Below are positions 9,846-16,520 of a stretch of DNA of 64,000 bases, piece after piece. Where the stretch lies: contig DKUR01000063.1 of NCBI GenBank assembly GCA_002490775.1, positions 1 to 64,000 of the forward strand, written 5' to 3'. A model generated the notes under the pieces. The model did not search any database. It saw only the letters and a list, made by a program, of their open reading frames with translations, and was not told where the DNA came from. Position numbers and translations under genes: made by a program. The DNA comes from Lachnospiraceae bacterium UBA7199. Its GTDB lineage: Bacteria; Bacillota; Clostridia; Lachnospirales; Lachnospiraceae. Within the stretch, counting starts at the first letter, position 1. The number at the start of each line of letters is the position of its first letter.

Positions 9846-10757
9846 ATGCTTCGGGTACGACAACAAGTAGGATGCAGCGATGAGGTAATGGCCTCCTGCA
9901 ATGGCAGGGGGATCACCGTAGCAATGTTAGATACAGGGGTGGCATTTCACCCTGATTTTGATAATAGAATTATTGCTTTTAGAGATTTTGTACATGGAAA
10001 AAAGAGATTATATGATGACAGCGGACATGGAACTCATGTAGCTGGCTGTTTATGCGGCAGCGGCCTTATTTCATCTGGAAAATACAGAGGAATTGCGCCT
10101 GCCTGCAGGCTGGTAGTAGGAAAGGTGCTGGATGAAAATGGGGATGGCGTGATAGAAAACATGGCCCAGGGAATCATCTGGGTGCTGGATCATCAGAGAG
10201 AGTATGACATTAGGATTTTAAATATTTCCATTGGCATGGGAGAAAATACGGAAAAAGAACGTATGAACCACCTTCTTGCGCTGGTGGATGAAGCATGGCA
10301 AAGCGGGCTGATTGTAGTGTGTGCGGCTGGGAATATGGGGCCGGATGCAATGACCATTTCACCTTTGGGCGCACGCAGGGAAGTAATTACAGTAGGATGT
10401 CATGAGGGTGGTTACTTTGGTGACCGCAAGCAGCTATGCGAAAATTATTCCGGCCGGGGGCCAAGCCCGTATGCATTAAAAAAACCGGATATTGTGGCAC
10501 CAGGAACAGATATTGTTTCCTGTAATGCAAGGGTAAGAAAAGCAGGCCGGTTTTATAGAGACGGATATATTGCCAAAAGCGGAACGTCTATGGCGACACC
10601 TGTTGTTTCTGGTGGATTGGCGCTTTTTCTGCAAAAGTATCCTTTTTATTCCAATGAACAGGCAAAGCAGAAGCTGCTCTATACAGCAAAGGATTTGAAC
10701 GAACCCTGGAACAAACAGGGGTGGGGGATGATTCAGATTGACAGGCTGCTGCAATAA
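9846..10757 (+). CDS. S8 family subtilisin-like serine peptidase
   Basis: Subtilase of 303 residues with all three catalytic motifs: Asp in MLDTGV (about residue 29), His in GHGTHVAG (about 67) and Ser in SGTSMATP (about 245), plus the oxyanion-hole Asn in AAGNMG. There is no signal peptide or propeptide; the protein starts almost at the catalytic domain, which fits the intracellular (ISP-like) subtilase type, so it probably acts in the cytoplasm. The ATG at 9846 is the only usable start in the open frame, which begins after a stop at 9801. Its ribosome site GGGAG is supplied by the 3' arm of the upstream terminator. The gene may depend on read-through or on a start of its own. Its substrate is unknown. 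Confidence 0.88.
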   Translation: MLRVRQQVGCSDEVMASCNGRGITVAMLDTGVAFHPDFDNRIIAFRDFVHGKKRLYDDSGHGTHVAGCLCGSGLISSGKYRGIAPACRLVVGKVLDENGDGVIENMAQGIIWVLDHQREYDIRILNISIGMGENTEKERMNHLLALVDEAWQSGLIVVCAAGNMGPDAMTISPLGARREVITVGCHEGGYFGDRKQLCENYSGRGPSPYALKKPDIVAPGTDIVSCNARVRKAGRFYRDGYIAKSGTSMATPVVSGGLALFLQKYPFYSNEQAKQKLLYTAKDLNEPWNKQGWGMIQIDRLLQ

Positions 10758-10761
10758 AAGA

Positions 10762-10790
10762 TTGACATAAGATGTTCTATTGTATACAAT
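10762..10790 (+). promoter_or_regulatory. Strong promoter with palindromic candidate GntR operator
   Basis: TTGACA (10762-10767), a 17-base spacer and TACAAT (10785-10790) form a near-consensus vegetative promoter. The perfect palindrome ATTGTATACAAT (10779-10790) covers the -10. Operators of FCD-type GntR regulators often have the core TGTxTACA or TTGTATACAA, and such a regulator is encoded two genes downstream at 12250. Autoregulation through this site is therefore likely, but inferred. Confidence 0.75.
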
Positions 10791-10838
10791 TATACATGTT
10801 ACAAATGATAAAAAATTTACATGCAGGAGGAAACTGTG

Positions 10839-12248
10839 ATGGCTGAGAATAATATGTTTTTAGATAGACCGGTGTCACTGAATACGAAAAACAATTTACT
10901 TGAAATAGAAGAACATATGTATATTTTGGATGATGTGGAAAAGCCAAATGTGTTCCGAAATATGTTTCCCTATTCTGAGGTGCCCAAGATTCCCTTTAAT
11001 GACAGGATTGTACCTCATAATATGCCTAAAAATATTTGGATCACCGATACTACTTTTCGCGATGGACAGCAGTCCAGAGCCCCTTATACCACAGAGCAGA
11101 TTGTCAGGATCTATGATTATCTCCACAGGCTGGGCGGTCCTAATGGCATGATTCGAGCCAGTGAATTTTTCCTTTACAGTAAAAAAGACAGAGATGCTGT
11201 TTATAAGTGTATGGAAAGAGGGTATCAATTTCCAGAAGTTACAAGCTGGATTCGTGCCAGCAAAGAGGATTTTAAGCTGGTTAAGGAAATCGGCATGAAG
11301 GAAACCGGAATTTTAGTCAGTTGTTCTGATTATCATATTTTCCTAAAGCTTAAGATGACCAGAAGACAGGCAATGGAGCATTATTTAAGTGTTATTAAGG
11401 AGTGTCTGGATGAGGGAATCAGTGTCAGGTGTCATTTGGAGGATATTACGCGTGCTGATATTTACGGATATGTTGTGCCCTTTTGTCTTGAATTAATGAA
11501 GTTGATGGAGGAATATAAGATTCCAATCAAGGTTCGAGCCTGTGATACAATGGGGTATGGTGTGAATTATCCCGGCGCAGTAATTCCAAGAAGTGTTCAG
11601 GGGATCATCTATGCGCTGCATACCCATGCAGGGGTGCCTCACGAGCTGATAGAGTGGCATGGACATAATGATTTTTATAAGGCGGTGGTAAACTCAACTA
11701 CTGCATGGCTTTATGGCTGTTCCGGCGTCAATACTTCCTTATTTGGCATAGGAGAACGGACAGGAAACACGCCTTTGGAGGCAATGGTATTTGAATATGC
11801 CCAGCTTAAGGGTGAGCTAAATGGAATGGATACTACGGTGATCACGGAGCTGGCAGAATATTATGAAAAAGAAATTGGTTATCATATTCCAGACAGAACG
11901 CCTTTTGCAGGTAAGAATTTTAATGTGACAAGAGCGGGAATCCATGCAGATGGCTTGCTGAAAAATGAAGAGATTTATAATATATTTGATACAGAAAAAT
12001 TCTTAAACAGACCTGTACTGTGCGCTGTTTCCAATACATCCGGTTTAGCTGGTATTGCCCATTGGATTAATACCTATTTTAAACTGGATAGTGATAAGCA
12101 GCTTGACAAGTCAAGTCCGCTGGTAGCAGAAATAAAAAAATGGGTGGATAAACAGTACGAGGAAGGTCGTGTAACTGTTATGACAGATGAGGAATTAATT
12201 GAACAGATTGCGTTAGCTTGCAAAAAACTTAACATAACAATCGGATGA
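10839..12248 (+). CDS. Re-citrate synthase-like / isopropylmalate synthase-family enzyme
   Basis: Acyl-CoA-dependent aldol-type synthase of the HMGL-like (DRE-TIM) superfamily, 469 residues. Visible motifs are the metal and substrate motif TDTTFRDGQQ near the N-terminus, HLEDITRAD, the metal ligands in HGHND, and GIGERTGNTPLE. The architecture and the isocitrate dehydrogenase gene nearby resemble the Re-face citrate synthase of Clostridium kluyveri, which condenses acetyl-CoA and oxaloacetate. The sequence family overlaps 2-isopropylmalate, citramalate and homocitrate synthases, so specificity is inferred from context. The start is the ATG at 10839, eight bases after AGGAGG (10825-10830); an ATG at 10821 lies before that site and is rejected. 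No leuB or leuCD-like genes are adjacent. Confidence 0.75.
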   Translation: MAENNMFLDRPVSLNTKNNLLEIEEHMYILDDVEKPNVFRNMFPYSEVPKIPFNDRIVPHNMPKNIWITDTTFRDGQQSRAPYTTEQIVRIYDYLHRLGGPNGMIRASEFFLYSKKDRDAVYKCMERGYQFPEVTSWIRASKEDFKLVKEIGMKETGILVSCSDYHIFLKLKMTRRQAMEHYLSVIKECLDEGISVRCHLEDITRADIYGYVVPFCLELMKLMEEYKIPIKVRACDTMGYGVNYPGAVIPRSVQGIIYALHTHAGVPHELIEWHGHNDFYKAVVNSTTAWLYGCSGVNTSLFGIGERTGNTPLEAMVFEYAQLKGELNGMDTTVITELAEYYEKEIGYHIPDRTPFAGKNFNVTRAGIHADGLLKNEEIYNIFDTEKFLNRPVLCAVSNTSGLAGIAHWINTYFKLDSDKQLDKSSPLVAEIKKWVDKQYEEGRVTVMTDEELIEQIALACKKLNITIG

Positions 12249-12249
12249 G

Positions 12250-12948
12250 ATGAAGGAAGGTAAGCAGGAAGACATGAGTAAGTATGACGTAAAGCAGGAA
12301 GTGACGGACAAGTATTCGCTGCGGGGCAGAGTGTTTCATAAACTAAGAGAGGATATTCTGAATGGAAAATACAAAGAGCATGAGGAACTAAAGGAAGCTG
12401 CCATAGGAGAAGAATTAGGGGTGAGCCGGACGCCGGTAAGGGAGGCATTCCGGCAGCTTGAACTGGAAGGGCTTATCCAGATCGTACCCAACAAAGGCGC
12501 ATATGTAACAGGAATCACATCTAAGGATGTGAAGGATATTTATATGATACGTTCTTCCCTGGAAGGAATGTGCGCCCGTCTGGCAACAGAGCATATCACC
12601 AAAGAACAGTTAGAGGAAATTGAGGAGAACGTCTATCTTGCAAGCTTTCATGCTTCAAAAGGCCATATGGAGCAGATGGCAGAGCTGGATAATAGATTTC
12701 ACCATATTCTTTATGAAGCCTGTGATTCGAAAATGCTGCAGAATCTGCTTCAGGATTTTCATCAGTATGTGATTCGGATTCGCAAAAAAACACTTTCTAC
12801 AATGGAAAGAGGAATGGCGTCTAATGAGGAACACCGCAGGATCATGGAGGCAATCAAGGCAGGTGATCCGGATGAAGCGGAGCGGCTTGCCACTTTGCAT
12901 ATGACCAATGCATATGATAATATAGTTAAGAGCGGCTTATATGACTAA
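12250..12948 (+). CDS. GntR family transcriptional regulator, FCD type
   Basis: DNA-binding repressor of 232 residues. The N-terminal winged helix-turn-helix (about residues 20-90) shows the family signature LGVSRTPVREAFRQLE. The C-terminal all-helical FCD domain (about 95-225) has the usual metal and ligand residues in DNRFHHIL, EEHRR and LHMTNA. It starts one base after the stop of the citrate synthase-like gene and precedes isocitrate dehydrogenase, so it is co-transcribed with the enzymes it probably controls. The effector may be citrate or a related organic acid, an inference from position. The start is uncertain: ATG 12250 is tightly coupled to the upstream stop, while ATG 12274 (MSKYDV) is an alternative; neither has an ideally spaced ribosome site. 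A matching palindrome lies at 10779-10790. Confidence 0.88.
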   Translation: MKEGKQEDMSKYDVKQEVTDKYSLRGRVFHKLREDILNGKYKEHEELKEAAIGEELGVSRTPVREAFRQLELEGLIQIVPNKGAYVTGITSKDVKDIYMIRSSLEGMCARLATEHITKEQLEEIEENVYLASFHASKGHMEQMAELDNRFHHILYEACDSKMLQNLLQDFHQYVIRIRKKTLSTMERGMASNEEHRRIMEAIKAGDPDEAERLATLHMTNAYDNIVKSGLYD

Positions 12949-13007
12949 AGTAAGTGCAGAAATGCATGGGTTAAATATTATTTAAAAAGGAAAGGCATAG
13001 GTGAAAC

Positions 13008-14213
13008 ATGGAAAAAATTAAAATGACAACACCACTTGTAGAGATGGATGGGGATGAGATGACCAGAATTCTCTGGCAGATGATTAAGGACGAGCTGTTA
13101 TTGCCTTATATTGATCTGAAAACGGAATATTATGATTTAGGGCTGGAACACAGGAATGAAACCAATGATCAGGTTACAATTGACAGTGCACAAGCCACAA
13201 AGAAATACGGTGTGGCAGTAAAATGCGCAACAATTACGCCTAATGCTGCCAGAATGACAGAGTATAATTTGAAAGAAATGTGGAAGAGCCCCAATGGTAC
13301 CATAAGAGCGATTCTGGATGGAACTGTATTTCGTGCGCCTATTTTGATAAAGGGAATCGTGCCTTATGTAAAGAACTGGACCAAGCCTATCACCATTGCC
13401 CGTCATGCATATGGGGATGTTTACAAGAATACAGAGATTAAGGTTCCGGGCAAGGGAAAAGCGGAATTGGTATTTACCGCAGAAGACGGAACAGAAATAA
13501 GAGAACTGATACATAACTTTGAGGGAGAAGGGATTATTCAGGGAATTCATAATACTAAGGAGTCAATTTCCAGCTTTGCAAGAGCATGCTTTGGTTATGC
13601 AATTGATACAAAGCAGGACTTATGGTTTGCTACCAAGGATACCATATCCAAAAAATATGATCATACCTTTAAAGATATTTTTCAGGAAATTTATGATGCG
13701 GAGTATAAGGAAAAATTTGAAGCCCTTGGAATTGAATATTTCTATACCCTGATTGATGATGCAGTTGCACGGGTGATCCGTTCAGAGGGTGGATTTATCT
13801 GGGCATGTAAAAACTATGATGGTGATGTCATGTCCGATATGGTGGCAACCGCCTACGGAGATTTATCTATGATGACATCCGTACTGGTTTCTCCCAGTGG
13901 GGTTTATGAATATGAAGCAGCACATGGAACAGTGCAGCGCCATTATTACAAACATTTAAAAAGAGAAGAAACCTCTACCAATTCCATTGCAACTATTTTT
14001 GCATGGACAGGCGCACTGCGCAAGCGCGGTGAACTGGATGGAATAAAAGAATTAATGGATTTTGCGGACAAGCTTGAAAAGGCATGTATCAAGACAGTGG
14101 AGGATGGAAAAATGACAAAGAGCCTGTCACTTATTTCTACATGTGAAACCCCGGTTATTCTAAACAGTCTGGAATTTATTAAGGCGATCCGGGAGACTTT
14201 TGACAATTTATAA
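13008..14213 (+). CDS. icd: NADP-dependent isocitrate dehydrogenase
   Basis: Oxidative decarboxylation of isocitrate to 2-oxoglutarate with NADP. At 401 residues it has the length and sequence of the eukaryotic-like homodimeric type (type II), with an N-terminal VEMDGDEMTRI segment, SPNGTIRAILDGTVFR (substrate Ser and Arg region) and a C-terminal AAHGTVQRHY segment. The gene lies 59 bases after the GntR regulator and ends in a strong terminator. Together with the Re-citrate synthase-like gene it forms the oxidative branch to 2-oxoglutarate and glutamate; aconitase is not in the window. The ATG is preceded by AGGTGA at suitable spacing. Confidence 0.95.
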   Translation: MEKIKMTTPLVEMDGDEMTRILWQMIKDELLLPYIDLKTEYYDLGLEHRNETNDQVTIDSAQATKKYGVAVKCATITPNAARMTEYNLKEMWKSPNGTIRAILDGTVFRAPILIKGIVPYVKNWTKPITIARHAYGDVYKNTEIKVPGKGKAELVFTAEDGTEIRELIHNFEGEGIIQGIHNTKESISSFARACFGYAIDTKQDLWFATKDTISKKYDHTFKDIFQEIYDAEYKEKFEALGIEYFYTLIDDAVARVIRSEGGFIWACKNYDGDVMSDMVATAYGDLSMMTSVLVSPSGVYEYEAAHGTVQRHYYKHLKREETSTNSIATIFAWTGALRKRGELDGIKELMDFADKLEKACIKTVEDGKMTKSLSLISTCETPVILNSLEFIKAIRETFDNL

Positions 14214-14249
14214 AAAAAAGACACCTACACTAAAAACAGGTCCATTGTG

Positions 14250-14313
14250 AACCCTTTTGTAAGTTGATAAACTGAGAATAGAAAATCAGTTGTCATTTGC
14301 AAAAGGGTTTTTT
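14250..14313 (+). terminator. Intrinsic terminator after icd
   Basis: The outer arms AACCCTTTTG (14250-14259) and CAAAAGGGTT (14300-14309) are complementary, with a smaller inner hairpin (AACTGA/TCAGTT) in the loop and a T run to 14313. It closes the citrate/isocitrate operon. Confidence 0.8.
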
Positions 14314-14352
14314 GTTGTAAGCAAAAAGGTTTTGGGAGAAAAAGGGGTTAAT

Positions 14353-14484
14353 ATGGTGAAAGAAAAAGGGCAGGAAAAATTAAAGGCGGTGAAAGCATTT
14401 CCAAGGAAAAAAAGGACAAATGGGGCAGGTAAAGGCGGAATCAGCATCCGCACTCAGCTTTATATTGGATTTTGCTTCCTGTAA
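14353..14484 (+). pseudogene. N-terminal fragment of the chemotaxis receptor, separated by a frameshift
   Basis: A basic 43-residue segment starts at ATG 14353, preceded by AAGGGG, and runs to a stop at 14482-14484. Its last residues, SIRTQLYIGF, are the usual cytoplasmic lead into the first membrane helix of methyl-accepting chemotaxis proteins. The frame then breaks at the four-T run 14470-14473. Adding one T would continue it as GFLLPVIF into the 14472-16460 frame. It is therefore the displaced N-terminus of the next entry rather than a separate gene. Confidence 0.75.
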
Positions 14485-16460
14485 TTTTTATTATTGTAGT
14501 AGGGATTGTATCCTACCGGAACGCATCGGCAGGTCTTGTGGAAAATTATGAGGAATCTGCAAGGAATGCTGTGGAGATGACGATAAGCAGTCTGGATCAG
14601 GGATTGGCTTCTGTAAAAATGATAGCAATGGAGCTGGCTGGTGATACCACAGTGACTGGATATGCTCTTGGTGGATATGATAATAACACTTCACAAAAAA
14701 GCCAGGCAAAGACCAATATTAATAATACAATTCTTGTGAAGCAAGGCTTGAATGATGTGGTTTCAGAAATTCATATACTTCCTATGGAGGATGAAGCGTT
14801 CATTACTACAAAGACCATAAGCGGTACCAGCGAATTAGACAGTTTTATTGACGAGATGATTGCTTCAGGTGAGGATGCGTATTTCGAGGATAATTATCCT
14901 CACTGGGGCAGTGAACATGCGTATATGGATAGTAAGGTGGGCACGTCTACAGAAGATTACATATTATACTGCAGCCGCAAATTCAGTTCAGGGAGCAGAT
15001 TTGGTGCGGTATTTGTTGATGTGAAAAGCGACTATGTGATCGGCCTTTTAGAGGAACTGGACTTTGGGGATGAAAGTCAGATGACCTTTGTAACGGAAGA
15101 TGGAAGAGCCATTGGAAAAAATAATGTGGTTGATGTGAGCACACTTGACATTTTTGCAAAAGCAGATGAAAGTGAAGAAAATTTCATATCAGGGTATACC
15201 AGATGTGAGGGCGTGAATTACTTTTACATGATAGCAAAGAGCAGCCAGAGCGGCGCATATTTGACGGTATTGGTTCCCAAATCTTATATTACGCAGAAAT
15301 CTGACAGCATTCGGATGATCACAATATTAATGGTAGTGATTGCAACATTGATTGCATTTATGATCAGCACACTGATTGTCAGGGGAATGGCAGTCAATAT
15401 TAAAAAAAGTATTTTAGGGCTGGATGAGGTGTCTAAGGGAAATCTGGTGCTGAAAGAAGAAAAGACGGCACACAATGAATTTGGCAGGCTGAGAAGGGCA
15501 ATTATGGATACAGCCGGAAAAATAAGGGAACTGGTATTTTCCGTGAAAGCAATGATGGAAAAGGTGTCTGATTCGGCAGATAAGGTGAGCCGCTCCAGCG
15601 TAGAAGTGGATCAGATGGTATCAGAAATCAATAGTGATATTAAGGAAATCGGAGCCAATATTGAGAAGGAAAATGATGCAGTTAATTTTTGCCATGAACA
15701 GATGGAAGAGCTTTCTTTAAAAATCAAGAAAACAAATGGCGGTATTTCAGAGACTATGGAAGGCATTACTGTTGCTAAAAGTTCTATAGATAAAGGATTG
15801 GAGGCTATGGAGGCCATGACAGGGCAGTCAGAGCGTACCACCATAGTTACGAATGAAGTAAGAAATGAAGTTATGAGGCTGGGAGATCGTTTGGAGGAGA
15901 TCAATGATTTTGTGGATAGTATTGTAAGCATAGCCCAGCAGACCAATCTTCTTTCTTTAAATGCATCTATTGAAGCAGCACGTGCCGGTGAATTTGGGAG
16001 AGGGTTTTCTGTAGTAGCAGAAGAAATCAGAAAACTGGCGGATGGCGCTTCTAAAACAGCACAGGATATTCAGAAGGAGATTGCCGAAGTGACTTCTTCT
16101 GCGGAAAGTGCGGTGGGCAAGGTAAAGGAAGCACAGGAAATTGTTGACTTGCAGAATAAGCAGGTGATAAACACAGTAGAAGTGTTTGATCAGATGAATG
16201 AGTTTATGAAACGCTTTATTGAAAATATGGAAATCATTGCTGCTGATATGGAAAATATGAATGATGACAGAAAAAAAGCTTTATCTTCTATCCGGGAAAT
16301 TAATGAAATTTCTCAAAATAACATTGATTTTATTTCCAATATTAACGGTTCAATTAAGCAGCAGATGACTTTAGCAGCCCAGCTAAGCAGAGAAGCGTCG
16401 GCCTTACAGAAAAACATGGAGGAGCTGGAAAGCGCAATAACCACATTCAGAGTGGAATAA
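14472..16460 (+). CDS. Methyl-accepting chemotaxis protein (5' end frameshifted)
   Basis: Transmembrane chemoreceptor. The visible frame gives about 662 residues: first membrane helix (LPVIFIIVVGIVSY), an extracellular Cache-like sensor region (about residues 30-275), a second membrane helix (about 280-303), a HAMP-like linker, and a long cytoplasmic signalling coiled coil. The hairpin tip of the signalling domain matches the family (IVSIAQQTNLLSLNASIEAARAGEFGRGF is the region near residues 480-510). In this frame the only start is TTG 14472, inside the first membrane helix and without a ribosome site. The intact gene should start at ATG 14353, with one base missing in the T run at 14470-14473. 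Whether this is a real mutation, slippage or a sequence error cannot be told here. The ligand is unknown; the gene lies just upstream of the sugar locus. Confidence 0.88.
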   Translation: MLPVIFIIVVGIVSYRNASAGLVENYEESARNAVEMTISSLDQGLASVKMIAMELAGDTTVTGYALGGYDNNTSQKSQAKTNINNTILVKQGLNDVVSEIHILPMEDEAFITTKTISGTSELDSFIDEMIASGEDAYFEDNYPHWGSEHAYMDSKVGTSTEDYILYCSRKFSSGSRFGAVFVDVKSDYVIGLLEELDFGDESQMTFVTEDGRAIGKNNVVDVSTLDIFAKADESEENFISGYTRCEGVNYFYMIAKSSQSGAYLTVLVPKSYITQKSDSIRMITILMVVIATLIAFMISTLIVRGMAVNIKKSILGLDEVSKGNLVLKEEKTAHNEFGRLRRAIMDTAGKIRELVFSVKAMMEKVSDSADKVSRSSVEVDQMVSEINSDIKEIGANIEKENDAVNFCHEQMEELSLKIKKTNGGISETMEGITVAKSSIDKGLEAMEAMTGQSERTTIVTNEVRNEVMRLGDRLEEINDFVDSIVSIAQQTNLLSLNASIEAARAGEFGRGFSVVAEEIRKLADGASKTAQDIQKEIAEVTSSAESAVGKVKEAQEIVDLQNKQVINTVEVFDQMNEFMKRFIENMEIIAADMENMNDDRKKALSSIREINEISQNNIDFISNINGSIKQQMTLAAQLSREASALQKNMEELESAITTFRVE

Positions 16461-16520
16461 TCAAGATAAAATACCACCAGTATTATATAAATTTATATAG
16501 CATAAAAAGAGGAGGAAAAT

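Noticed and set aside
10821..10838. Earlier ATG as start of the citrate synthase-like gene
   Set aside because: The AGGAGG ribosome site lies between this ATG and the one at 10839, so the later ATG is the start.
12074..12448. Minus-strand frame of 124 residues across the citrate synthase/GntR junction
   Set aside because: Ser/Leu/Pro-rich translation with no domain pattern; fully covered by two well-supported + strand genes.
16484..16499. Perfect 16-base palindrome TATATAAATTTATATA before the first phosphorylase gene
   Set aside because: It is made only of A and T in an AT-rich gap, where such palindromes are expected by chance; no matching copy was seen elsewhere in the locus.
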